Positions 1 to 10,799 of a stretch of DNA of 64,000 nucleotides are shown in pieces. Under the pieces are notes generated by a model. That model was not told the origin of the DNA. It searched no databases and saw only the letters and a list, made by a program, of their open reading frames with translations. Positions within the stretch are counted from its first letter, which is position 1. Each line of letters opens with the position of its first letter. The translations under genes were made by a program, and so were the position numbers. The stretch is from Cyclina sinensis (taxonomy: Eukaryota > Mollusca > Bivalvia > Venerida > Veneridae): assembly GCA_012932295.1 (NCBI GenBank), contig JAAONU010000016.1:44733241-44797240 (forward strand), written 5' to 3'.

Positions 1-2952
1 GTACCAATGCATGCCAGTGTTCTCAGGCAAAATGCATTTCTATTTCAGCTTTGAATGCAGTTTTTTTTCCTTTCAGGGAAAATAAGAATTCCTATAAAGT
101 TGATTGCAAATAAGTTAAAGGCAATGATGAATATTTAGGAAATGATTCATGTATTCTTTTTCTTTTTTTCTGCGACTTATTTCATTACGATGTGTTTTAG
201 AAAAAAAGCATAACCAAGTTCAGATTTGATTTTTGCGTGAAAACTTTACGTAAAAATGTCATTCTTTCAAAGTTGAATCAAATCCGCGGTCAAAGTGCAT
301 TTAAAATGACCTATCACATCCCCTTAGTGTTAAACAGAGACAGTATTTTAGAATTAGTTACCATTAACGCAAAGAATTAATTGTCTTTTGGTGAGATCTT
401 CGTCAGTTTGTCTGGCAAAAGAAGCAATTGTCGCGAAAATTAATACTGTCAAGGGAACACCTGCGCTATCTTATTTCTGTATGTCTCCAAGAAACCTAGG
501 ACGTAAAGGAAATTACTTCAGTCTACTCTCTAAACCTATCAAGCATCTAAATGTGACACTGTGACGTTTCTGTCTCTATGCTTGCTTTCTTTGCCCCAAA
601 GCAAGTTCTGCCAAGACGTGATTTTAGTTTATTACAGATGTAGTTTTGTAATTAAAAAAATATTACTGAAACAAGATTGCTAAAGCTCTTAGAGCATATG
701 AAAAAAAGACGGCAGACAATAATAAAGACATTACTTTTTCAAAAGAAAGTAAAATTTGGTAAATTTAGGTACAAATATGGTAAATAACAATAATGATAAT
801 AATAATAATGTTTCAGTGATAAGGGTGTATTGTTTTTGGCTTTTTTTACGATTAGCCCTACATTTTTAAGGATGTTACCATTCGCCGTCATAAATCGAGT
901 AATTACGTCATATGTTTACTGTAGTTTCGTATTTGTTTCGTGCATATCAATTTGAAATTACAAGTTTGCTGTGATTGAATGCGTCGTTCTACTTCTGAAG
1001 CAGTCTATTCTCCGAGTATTATGAAGATATGATTGACAGACATACCAACCAAAGGCAAAGTGCCAAATATTACATTAGCTAATGTAGAAAAACAAATATT
1101 TTACAGAAAAATAAATGACGTTCATAGCTCTTACTCTGAGCGATGTCTTTATCTGATTGAGTTATGACATCGTGTCATTTTCATTAACTGAAGTAAAATA
1201 TTTTTCCGAGATTTCGATAGTGGGTCACGAAACATTAACAACTGTTTCTTCCTCGTGCCATATGGCCATTTATTTTTTGCAGCCAAGTTAAAAAAGAGAC
1301 TGTATTTTGATAGAGAAAACATGTCCGTAGATTTACAGAATGTTAGTAAATTAATCCTTATAAATCAGAACCTTAAAATAAATAGACCAATGTTACTTAG
1401 ACGTTTAAAAGTTTTATAGACGACTTCAGTCCAAAGTATTGCGATAATTATCATTGATAAATTTACAGCTCCTAATGAGATTGTGAATTTATTTTTACAG
1501 AGTTTAAGGTCTGTCATATCACATGATATTTTACCATTATTAAAGCCCGAGAGTTATGCCAAGAAAATAAGAAACGACATGGTCTTGCTTATGAACGGTG
1601 TCACTGCAGAGCTGAGTACTTAAAAAACGCAGGTACTTTAAGACCTTTTTAACGTCGTCTTAACTAAAATGTTGAACCAGTAACCATAATCTCAATAAAG
1701 ATTTTCCTCTGGAATATGCCTACTTTGACATCTTTTTGTGTCTGCAGTTCTCTATCAATTTATCTCTTTGTTCAAAGCAATAGTGCCTAAGACAGTATCA
1801 AATGTTGGTTTATGTTATTAGAATACAGTTTAATAAAAGATATATTAAGACGGTGCTCTGTGTCAGACAATATTAAAAAAATAAAACAATATAAGGAGAA
1901 TAAAAACACATACAATGAACTCGTAAATATACATGTTATTGTGACAACGTGTAGGTTAGTCACGTGTTACTCTCTGAATCAGTGCAGATGTTACTCCTGC
2001 AATAATGCAAGTTTAAAAAAAGAAAAGAAAAAAAAAAAAAAAAACATACCATATCGAAGGTTGAATTTTTGAAAAGGGTCAAAAACAGAAACAGAAACAG
2101 ATAACTATTTTTTGTTCACGTTAACCTCTCGAAAATAAAAATCAAAATGGCTGTAATGGGACCTTGTTTCAAGTTACAGTTGTTATACGCAGTAAATCGT
2201 TGCTCTTTTATATTAGAAAAAGACATATTGCAGAATATTTCTTGATAGATTTCCACAGTTTATGAACAATGTTTCAAATATAAAGCATATTGAGGAAAAT
2301 AATAACTTCAGTATATTTCACAAGTTTACACTTTGTGACAACAACAACGTAGTTTCTACGGCGAAATTTATTAAGTGAATTCAAAATCTTATTACATATG
2401 TATTCTAGTAAAGACTTTATACTGCATTTATCTACAGAGAGAGGACATATATCGAAGAGATTAGATTCTAGATTGTATGTGCCTGAGGGAAATGAAGACG
2501 ACATTAAGATTGTTTCCTGTATGAGAGATACAGATCATTAGAAAAAAAAATGAAGAAATAAATAATTAACTACCGAAGGCATGTAAATTTCGTGATGACA
2601 TTTTTTTCTATTTCCGATTTTATTATTTGACCAATTCTCAAGACATTAACGTAAGAAATATCCATGTGAAATGTCCAGTGGCAATTAACACGAGAAATTA
2701 CTAAACGATCTTTTAAAAAAGCCTAAAACACATCCATTCACTTTTAAAGCTCTGTTATGAAGAGCTATATTTAAATATCTACATATGCAACTGAAAACAA
2801 TACAATAATATATGCTTCATATGATAACAAACTCTAGTGAGATGTGTTCTGATAATATTTAAGTCAAAATTGCCAATTTTATCAAGGCATCCTGGAAAGT
2901 AGTAATTGAATAATGAATTGCTGAATTCTTGTAACTGCCCTTGTCTTTAGAC
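1..2952. other. AT-rich intergenic DNA, no gene recognised
   Basis: I see no convincing coding sequence, RNA gene or transposon end here. Short open frames (for example near 1812-2072 and 2274-2504) have low-complexity, A/T-driven composition and no recognisable domain. Notable content is limited to an ATA/AAT-type microsatellite near 785-810 and an A-rich run near 2014-2044. It may contain regulatory DNA or small exons that cannot be recognised by eye. Confidence 0.6.
785..810. repeat. AAT-type microsatellite
   Basis: A short imperfect run of AAT/ATA triplets (about eight units, interrupted by a single G) in AT-rich DNA. It is probably slippage-generated and has no visible link to a gene. 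Confidence 0.7.
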
Positions 2953-4730
2953 TTTTTAGCTCACCTTAGCACTATAATTATGCTCAAGGTGAGCCTAGTG
3001 ATCGCCCAGTGTCCGTCGTGCGCCGTGAATTGTGCACCGTCAACTTTTTACTTTAAACATAAACTCCTCCTAAACCACAAGGTAAAAGCTGATATAACTT
3101 TCCAGGGATATTCTTGCATGAACCTTCATCAAAGTTGTTCAAAGAATTTTATTCCATGAAGCACTCTGGTTTTTATGCAACAAGAATGAAAAAAAAATGT
3201 GAAAATTTGTTGTCCAAAACTGTCCAGAGATCTGAAAATTTATTCAAATAATGGCTTTGGGGTCACTATTGGTCCCGCCTGAGAGGTCACATGTTTTACA
3301 TGGAAATATCGAGGAAAATCTTTTTAAAAAATCTTCTTATCTGAAACCACAATGAATAAAGTTCTAAAATTTGGCATAAAGCATTGACTAATGGACCTCT
3401 CCCATGTTTGTTCAAATTATATATCCCCAGGGTCACTATTGGTCCCGCCTGAGGGATCACGTGTTTTACATAGAAATATAGAAGAAATTTCTTTTTTAAT
3501 TTTTTTGTCTAAAACTATTAAGCCAAGAGGTCTGAAATTTGATGTGTTGCGAATAATGTCCCTGGAATCACTATTTGCCTCGTCCGAGGAATTACATGTT
3601 TTACATAGAATTAAAGAAGAAAATCTTAAAAGATCTTGTTGGAAACCACAAGGCCTAAAGTTGTGAAATTTGGCCTGAAGCTTTGTGTACGTAATGCATC
3701 TCTACCAGATTTGTTCAAATTATGTCTCTGGGGCAGAATTTCTCCTCCCTTGGTGATCCTATTTGTATATAATATTTGAGCTTTGAAAATCTTTTTGTGA
3801 GAAACTGTAACCTGTAGACCTTAGATATTTTGCATTGAGCATCATCTAGAGGTCCTGTACCAAAATTGTCCAAATTATGCCTTGAGCTTAGATATTTTGT
3901 ATGTTGCATTGTACAGTGGATGCATACCAAGTTTGTTTAAATTATATCCCTGGGGTCAAAATTGGCCTCCTTCCAATTGCCCTTTTATGTAAAATATTCA
4001 ATCTTAGAAAATCTTCTTATGAGAAACCGTAAGCTTTAGACATTAGATATTTAGCATGGAACATCATCTAGAGGTCTTTTACCAAATATGTTCAAATTAT
4101 TCCCCAGCGGTCATTCATGGTCCTGCCTTAGGTTTATTTGATTTCACAAAAGCTTACATATGAACGTCTTAAAAAGGCTACTTGTCTGAAACCGTGTGTT
4201 GCTTTGTCAAGTAGACCTAAACCAAGTTGTTCAAATTATGTCCCTGGGGTCAAAATTGGCTCTGCCCTTTGGGTCCTGTTTGTGCAAAATGTTTAATCTT
4301 TGAAAATCTTCTTGTAAGAAACTTTAAGTTTTAGACTTATATATTTGGCATGGAGCATCTAAAGGTCCCCTATCAAGACTATTCAAATAATGCCCCTGGG
4401 TCATTATTGACCTTTCCTCGGGTTACTTGCTTTTACATAGGCTAATCCAGGAAAGACTTAAAAACTCCTTTTGTCTAAACCCGTATACCATACAGCTTAG
4501 ATATTTATTTTGTATGTTGCATTGTATAGTCGGTGCATACAAAGCTTGTTCAATTTTTGTCCATGCGGTCAAAATTTGCCCCGCCCAGGGTTCTATGTAT
4601 ATAAAATACAAGATCTTAGAAAATCTTCATTCAAAACCTGTTATTTTGCTTCTGACGATGCTCAACAGTATACCGACAGACAAAGTACTCAAGTGAGCGA
4701 CCCAGTGCCATCATGGTCCTCTTGTGTTTT
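2953..4730 (+). mobile_element. Hairpin-ended tandem-core repeat, family A copy 1 (pearl/Helitron-like)
   Basis: The element opens with a T run and AGCTCACC, which forms a hairpin with the downstream AAGGTGAGC arm (about 2958-2996). A 'tgtccgtcgtgcgccgt' stretch follows, then about nine degenerate cores of roughly 130-170 bp marked by 'ggtcactattggtcccgcc' and its variants. It ends in 'gtgagcgacccagtgcca' then 'ctcttgt', the same ends as the copies at 13290-14970 and 29314-30704. No coding capacity is visible; several short open frames inside are by-products of the repeated cores. The architecture resembles published bivalve pearl/Helitron-like non-autonomous elements; that assignment is inferred. 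The core is much diverged from the other two copies, so this one is probably older or a subfamily. Confidence 0.75.
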
Positions 4731-5208
4731 TAAAATGTTCTTTACGTTTTTAAAGTAGTTTTAAAAGTAGAAGGCAAGTTAGTCAAGGCAAAAACAGATC
4801 TCAAGAACTTACATACGGACGATCAGACGTACAATAACATTTGCAGACAGATTAAATATAGAATGTGAAGAATGTTCTGAGTTATTGACGTTGGCAAAAA
4901 TCATGGCCACTGCTCATTACTTGTATCAGTTCTGATGTCTGGGACATATGAAAATGAGTAATTCAGATGAAGAAACGGATTGTCATATGATAAAATGTGT
5001 TATTTATTATCCTCCTCCCATTTATCCTTCTTATTTTTCAAATCCATTCTTTCTTTCTTTCTTATTCATATTATCATTATTTTTGTTTCGTTTGTAAATG
5101 ATTAACTAAATGGCGAACCAAAACATCATTAAAAATTAAAAACAACAAACAAACAAAATCTAGTAGTATCATACTGTTTATATATGAAACATTTTTTTTA
5201 TATTTCAG
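4731..5208. other. Intergenic spacer upstream of exon-like segment
   Basis: AT-rich sequence with a short CTTT/TTTC run near 5048-5062. It ends in a good polypyrimidine tract and AG (about 5190-5208) that could serve as a 3' splice site for the exon-like segment that follows. No gene is seen. Confidence 0.5.
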
Positions 5209-5409
5209 TTTTACAGCAATTAGCAAACGCTACAGACGCACATGGTACAGACACATTCGATGATAAAAAACAACAAATAAGACTCTACTGTACAAATGCA
5301 GCTGATGCTTTCATATCAGAAGAGCGTGATGTGGTCGTTTTGAGAACATAATGGTAAACTAGTTGAAGGTGAAGAAATTGGTATTCAAGAGACAAGTGGA
5401 ATAACATAA
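5209..5409 (+). pseudogene. Exon-like reading frame with a one-base interruption, family unknown
   Basis: Directly after a strong acceptor-like site (ttttatatttcag, AG at 5207-5208) a frame opens at 5211 and runs 46 codons to TAA at 5349-5351. Its composition is clearly more protein-like than the surrounding AT-rich DNA (segments such as DKKQQIRLYCTNAADAFISE, then ERDVVVLRT). Skipping one base (T5349) continues a similar-quality frame (NGKLVEGEEIGIQETSGIT) to TAA at 5407-5409. This suggests a terminal exon or exon relic with a single-base frameshift. Alternatively, it is a 5' UTR exon of the downstream receptor: a donor-like ATG|GTAAAC lies at 5351-5358 and an acceptor-like tttttcgtag ends at 5807. 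No protein family was recognised. Confidence 0.35.
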
Positions 5410-5807
5410 ACACAACAGCAGGTGCAATTTTGATAAAGCCGTCTGTTTAGTAACGTGCCTCTTAAAAAATTAATCTAAATTCAAACAATGTGTTGAAATA
5501 AATATAAAAAACAACAACATTGAAAGTCATTTATTTTGCTGAACGTAGAAGCGTGGGAGATACTAGATACAACAGATTGAAATGTTAATTGTTGTTTTTG
5601 TTTTTTTTTCTGAAAAAAAATTACTTGCGGAGGTGAACTAATGATAATGGTGTGTTATTTAGGTATCATATTTGACAACTCCAATGACAGAGTCGGTCAG
5701 ACCATCAAATGTAATGTACTATGTAAAAAACATGTATTTTCATCCGACATCTCAGCTTAACTGAAAAAAAAGTGCAACCGTTTATGATAATATCGATTTT
5801 TTCGTAG

Positions 5808-5829
5808 TCGTTGAAAATAATTTGCGGAC
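5808..5829 (+). promoter_or_regulatory. Candidate 3' splice site and 5' leader of the receptor exon
   Basis: A pyrimidine-rich tract ending in tag (AG at 5806-5807), preceded by a branch-point-like tttatgataat, would place the start of the coding exon at 5808. An in-frame TAA at 5818-5820 lies only three codons upstream of the ATG at 5830, so that ATG is the first usable start in this frame and any upstream exon can contribute only untranslated leader. The splice site is inferred, not proven. Confidence 0.35.
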
Positions 5830-6972
5830 ATGAGTGCCAACGAGTCTTTCAGCGACCATGATATTCTAAAACAGTCCGTTCCACTGACGGCCGTGTTCAT
5901 CATTCTTTACGTCATCTTGTTTTTCATTGGTGTCAGTGGAAACTCCTTGGTAGTGTACGTTGTGTTGCGGAACAAAGCCATGCAGTCCATAACAAATATT
6001 TTCATAACAAATCTGGCTGTTTCCGACATAATGATGTGTTTGCTGGCTGTTCCGTTTACTCCTTTGTCCTATTTCATGAATTCCTGGACGTTTGGAGAGG
6101 TATTGTGTCACATAGTGCCCATGACACTGTGTATTTGTGTGTATGTTTCCACTCTGACGTCAACTGCCATAGCCGTGGACCGATACTTCGTCATTGTGTA
6201 CCCCTTCAAACCGAGAATGAAGACATGCGTTTGTCTACTGATGATCGTGGCTATCTGGATTATATCTGTGTCCATCTCACTGCCTCTTGGTATATACCAG
6301 CAGATTGAGGAGAATAGTGATATGAAGACGTGTATTGAAAAATGGCCAAAGGATCAAGCGAGACAGTTCTTCACAGTCACTAGTCTTGTCCTTCAATATA
6401 TAGTGCCTTGTAGCATAATAACTTACTGCTATTCTAAAGTATCATTAGCATTACGAAAAAGGTCCAAGTCAAGAATTGGTAGCGGAAGTGTAAACCGTGA
6501 ACGAGACGAGATGGAGATACGTCGAAAACGCCGAACTAACAAAATGTTGATAGCAATGGTCACTATTTTTGTAATCTGCTGGTTACCCCTTAATCTGGTA
6601 CTTTTAATTACTGAATATCATCTAACATTTTTACGTACACCTTATCATCCTCTAATCTTTTTGATTGCACATGTGATCGCTATGAGTTCAACAATTTACA
6701 ATCCATTCTTATATGCATGGATGAATGACAATTTCAAGAAAGAATTCAAACTTGTTCTTCCGTGTCTTTTTCGTCGCGGAAGCAGCAGCAATGTAAACGG
6801 AAGCTACACGCAGTACACCCATGTGGAGACAAATCCTTCCGTCGTGATGAACAAGTCACCTCAAAGGGAAAGCAACGGAAATGAAAATGTGAAAGAAACA
6901 AAAGCTTACTTTGAAGCGGACACTGAAAAAGTGCATTTAAACGTAAGCGAGGATCATGAAAATTCGGACTGA
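5830..6972 (+). CDS. Neuropeptide Y / short neuropeptide F-like G protein-coupled receptor
   Basis: A single uninterrupted frame of 380 residues encodes a complete class A (rhodopsin-like) seven-helix receptor, expected at the plasma membrane coupling a peptide ligand to a G protein. Visible landmarks: N-glycosylation sequon NES at residues 4-6; TM1 about 19-46 with GN37-38; TM2 with LAVSD 62-66; W86 and C93 before TM3; DRY 117-119, followed by FVIVYPFKPRMK; W143 in TM4; C168 in the second extracellular loop; P193 in TM5; a basic third loop about 205-236; CWLP 250-253 in TM6; NPFLY 291-295 in TM7; and WMNDNFKKEFK with C312 in the juxtamembrane tail. The DRYFVIVYPF and NDNFKKEF stretches fit the NPY/NPF, sNPF and prolactin-releasing-peptide receptor group (family knowledge). 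The exact ligand cannot be read from sequence. Length is normal and no motif is missing. The ATG is preceded by an in-frame stop. The coding region has no intron. It is the only intact gene seen in the window. Confidence 0.93.
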   Translation: MSANESFSDHDILKQSVPLTAVFIILYVILFFIGVSGNSLVVYVVLRNKAMQSITNIFITNLAVSDIMMCLLAVPFTPLSYFMNSWTFGEVLCHIVPMTLCICVYVSTLTSTAIAVDRYFVIVYPFKPRMKTCVCLLMIVAIWIISVSISLPLGIYQQIEENSDMKTCIEKWPKDQARQFFTVTSLVLQYIVPCSIITYCYSKVSLALRKRSKSRIGSGSVNRERDEMEIRRKRRTNKMLIAMVTIFVICWLPLNLVLLITEYHLTFLRTPYHPLIFLIAHVIAMSSTIYNPFLYAWMNDNFKKEFKLVLPCLFRRGSSSNVNGSYTQYTHVETNPSVVMNKSPQRESNGNENVKETKAYFEADTEKVHLNVSEDHENSD

Positions 6973-6990
6973 AGGTATCTGGAGACTCAT

Positions 6991-7140
6991 CTGTAGCAGG
7001 CCATCTGTAGTAGGCCATCTGTGACAGGTAGTTTACCTGTAGTAGGCCATCTGTGACGGGTAGCTTTTCTGTAGTAAGCCATTTGTGACAGGTAACGCAT
7101 CTGTAGTAGGCCATCTGTGACAGGTCACCTGTAACACGTG
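6991..7140. repeat. 32-bp compound minisatellite in the putative receptor 3' UTR
   Basis: Starting 18 bp after the receptor stop, a 14-bp half unit (ctgtagtaggccat) alternates with an 18-bp half unit (ctgtgacaggtagtttac and variants). The 14-bp half recurs at 7005, 7037, 7069 and 7101, an exact 32-bp period, with an extra 14-bp copy at 6991 and a degenerate tail to about 7140. The two halves share a CTGTRRYAGG-like core, so the unit itself looks like a duplicated shorter word. Its position suggests it is transcribed as part of the receptor 3' UTR. A long minus-strand open frame across this region is a by-product of the repeat. Confidence 0.85.
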
Positions 7141-8385
7141 AACAGGAAACGCTGTTTTCAACAGATGTTATACAGGATGATAGCGTGTGTTTTAAACACA
7201 TTCAAGGGTGCTTCCAATGCATTTGCAAATGGATAACTATCAGTTACGGTATTAAATATGTACTTGAACAATGTCGCACCAACTTGCATTTAATGAACTG
7301 TAGATTTAGTAGTCGACAAGCTTATTTCAGTAGATGGGAACAAAATGAAAAGTGCGACTGAACCAGATTGACTCAGTAACTTATTATTTGAAGTACCTTT
7401 GTGATTGATACAAGCTTGTTCTCGAAATATACATAGCGGATCAATGCATAAAACGATTCTAAATCGCAGATGAGTCTCCGATATTAGGAAATTCTGCATA
7501 AATTATTTACTGTCGAATTAGGGATTCAAGGTCAAAGGTTACAGGTGTTTCTTTGGAAGTAGCGGATGACTTCACGACATATTTGCAGAATCAAAGTAGA
7601 CGAACCTTGGATTTGTGTTATACTAAACGGCTGATAAATAGAAATCGGGAACAATTTAATCTTGACGTGCAATTGAAGTTTGACGCATTTTATATTTTGT
7701 AGTTAGGTATTCTGATTACAGAATTTTATAACATATTGTTTAAGTTTGGAAATCTGAATTGTGAATAAAATAAGTTGTTTCGTTATAACTGATCTCGAGT
7801 TTTTGACGATGTAGTGCGTTGAATCACTCATCTTAGATTTAAATTTTGTGTTTCGACTTCTGTTATAGATATAAAAATGTGCTTTGTTTCATGTAAAGAT
7901 ACTTGTACATTTGTTGTTACTGTTGTAATAATCGGGTACTACATATTTGATAATTCTTTGTAAGTCATTACGAAAACAAACATTGTGAAATAACCAATTA
8001 TTCTCCAAAAATTGTAATATTGTCCCTTTTCATTTCAAGTATAACCTATATCCGCTGTCTGTAAAAAAGTTAGATTTTGACTGTTATTTCTTTGGCACCA
8101 TGACACGAGATATCCGGTGATATACAGTAACTTTCCACAAATAGACCCAGTAAAAATGATTCTAAAAGAGGAAATGTCTTAATAGCTTATCGGTTTGTTC
8201 TAAATGTTAGCCTATACGTCCTCAAATTTGCTGAGTATTTCGTGATTCTGAAGTAATCAAATTTGTATTTATAGTGGCGCTTTACTGTATAAACCTGATT
8301 TGGTACAGTAACATTCTTAACCTAACTGTGCGTCCAATATCCTGTCAAAGTTTTAATTCATTTTGAAAAATTCATTGTAACATTT
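7141..8385. other. Receptor 3' flank, no further gene recognised
   Basis: AT-rich sequence without a convincing open frame, probably a 3' UTR for some distance and then intergenic DNA. No repeat end was recognised before the family B element that begins near 8386. Confidence 0.5.
7764..7769 (+). terminator. Candidate poly(A) signal of the receptor gene
   Basis: AATAAA within gtgaataaaataag, about 790 bp after the stop codon and followed by T/G-rich sequence (ttgtttcg). This is the first perfect AATAAA I noticed downstream in this AT-rich flank. Usage is inferred only. Confidence 0.3.
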
Positions 8386-9690
8386 TCATGCCCCCGAATG
8401 GAGGCATATTGTAATCGCACTGTCTGTCCGTCCGTCCGTCCGGACGTCCTGTGAAATCTTGTCCTCGCTTTATCTCCAAACCTGCTTGAGGGATTTCATT
8501 GAAACTTAATTGGAATGTTTGTTACAAAGCCTAGTTGTGCATATCGTCAGGGGATTCCGCTCGATTTATTTTTGGCAGAGTTATGGGCACTATGTCATTT
8601 TTTTCATTTTAAAATCTTGTCCTCGCTTCATCTCCAAAACCACTTAAGGGATTTCATTGAAACTTAACAGGAGTGTCTGTCACCAAGCCTAGTTGTGCAT
8701 ATCGTTAGGAGATTCCGCTCAATTTATGTTTGGCAGAGTTATGGGCACTAAGTAATTTTTTTTATATTAAAATCTTGTCCTGGCTTCATCTCCAGTACCA
8801 CTTGAGGGATTTTATGGAAACTTAACAGGAGTGTTTGTCACAAAACCTAGTTGTGCATTTTGTCAGGAGATTCTGCTTGATTTACATGTAGTTTTGGCAG
8901 AGTTATGGGCACTTAGTCAATTTTGTTAATCTAAGTTCTATATTAAAGTCTTGTCCACACCTCATCTCCAAAGCCCCTAGGAGGATTTCATTGTAAATTC
9001 ACAGGAATGTTTGTCAGCAAGCCTAATTGTGCATATCGTCAGGAGTTTCTGCTCGGATTAATTTTGGCAGAGTTATGGGCACTTTGTCATTTTTACTGTA
9101 TCTTCTATATTAATATCTTCTCCCACTTCTTCTCCAAAACCGCTTGGAGGATTTCATTGAAACTTCACAAGAATGTTTGTCACCAAGCCTTGCTGTGCAT
9201 ATCGTCATGCGTTTCTGCTCGGATTAATTTTGGCAGAGTTATGGGCACTTAGTCATTTTACTGTATCTTCTATATAAATATCTTCTCCACACTTCTTCTC
9301 CAAAACCGCTTGGAGGATTTCATTGAAACATCACAGGAATGTTTGTCATCCAGCTTTGTTGTGCATTTCTTCAAGAGTTTCTGCTCAGATTATTTGTTTC
9401 AGAGTTATAGGCATTTAGTCATTTTTTCTCTCACTTCTATATTAAAATCTTGTCCACGCTTCGTCTCCAAAACCATTGGAGGATTTCATTGAAACTACAC
9501 AGGAATTTGTGTCACCAAACCTTCTTGTGCATATCGTCAGGAGTTTCTGGTCAGATTGTTTTTGGCGATGTTATTGGTCCTTAGTCATTTTTTACTATAA
9601 CTTCTATATTGAAATCTTGTCCATGCTACATCTCCAAAACCGCTTGGGGGATTTTATTAGATATAAAACATCAGTAGACGTTGGGAATAA
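8386..9690 (+). mobile_element. Hairpin-ended tandem-core repeat, family B copy 1
   Basis: It starts with a small hairpin (tgcccccgaatggaggca, near 8389-8406), then a TGTC/CGTC simple run (about 8421-8445), then about eight cores of roughly 157-165 bp. Each core contains 'aatcttgtcc', 'atctccaaaacc', 'gatttcattgaaact', 'gttgtgcatatcgtcagga' and 'ggcagagttatgggcac'. The right end is eroded near 9690, where the last core decays. No protein is encoded; the short open frames in 9007-9745 are core by-products. The terminal hairpin type recurs in mirror orientation at about 40277-40292. Confidence 0.75.
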
Positions 9691-10799
9691 AACAATATTG
9701 TTCGTATTCAAGGCCAAACTCACAGCTTTTTATTTCATTGAATAATTATGTCTTCAACCTTCATATAAGAATCTGAAGCAGAAAAACATTACTTTACCAT
9801 TTACCTTCAGTTCATGCTCTATTTGTTTGTCTGATCTCTTTTCAACAGGCATATTCAGTTATATATTTACACCAGTTTGATTAATAAGCTACATTTCTCG
9901 GGCATATGTCAATTTCCAGTGACAGCTCTTGTTTTTATTATTTTAACTTATTATAGAAATTGACTGACACATTTTTCCGAACTGCGATCAAACGCATAAC
10001 TATTTTTTTTAGATTTTCTGATCATTTTTTGATTTTTTTTATCACGAGGCTGTAATTGTTCCAGTTTCCTACTAAACATTTTTACTGGGTTTAGTGAGTC
10101 AGGGGTACATAATATAAACGGTAATGTTTAAAAAATTGTAGAGCTAATGCAGGCTCATTTATTTTTGTGTTTATTGATTGGGTGAAAGTGTTGAAGAGGT
10201 AAAATTGGTCAGATAAATAACAATAATTATCAACTGACTTTGTACTAAATTGATGCTTGAAGGTACTGAGTTCCTATATAAACTTATACTACACGCCAGA
10301 TGATACAGAAATTTACATTGCTGCTGTTTTCATTCCATGTAGTTTGTCGGCTTGTTAAGAATGGTTTTATGCTTTTACAAAGGGAGAAAATCATTTTGCA
10401 GACGGCTATTTTCTAAACGTTAAATGGTCCATATATTAGTTTATGTTTTTTCCAAAGACTAGAAATACTGTGATTTTGGGGTGTTAATAAGCGAGTTATT
10501 TGCGTTTGAAAAGTTTAAAGGTTTATACCTGTATGCATATTTCGCACAGACATTTTAGCTCCAGTTTTCGAAGAAAAAAATTGTCATGACCCCTTTGTCG
10601 GCGTTGGTTAATCTTTTTGTTAAGGTTCATTTCCCAAAGACTATCAAAACTATTCACTTCAAACTTGGAATACTTGTTCAGTATCAAAAGTTGACACCAC
10701 TTGTGGCAGATAAACCTCAGATTTAATTTTTTAAAGTTATGCCCCTTTTTCTTTGCTTATACTCTTAAAAAAGGAGCGCGCTGTCCGCGATTAAGTCTT
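9691..10799. other. Intergenic DNA with a probable old repeat fragment
   Basis: No gene was seen. The 10541-10795 part ('gacattttagctccagttt' ... 'ggagcgcgctgtccgcga') is less AT-rich and has the flavour of another bivalve interspersed repeat, but no second copy is present in this window, so this is weak. Confidence 0.35.

Noticed and set aside
6746..7201. 151-codon open frame on the minus strand
   Set aside because: It runs antisense through the receptor 3' end and then reads the 32-bp minisatellite, giving a repetitive peptide. The plus-strand receptor explains the openness.
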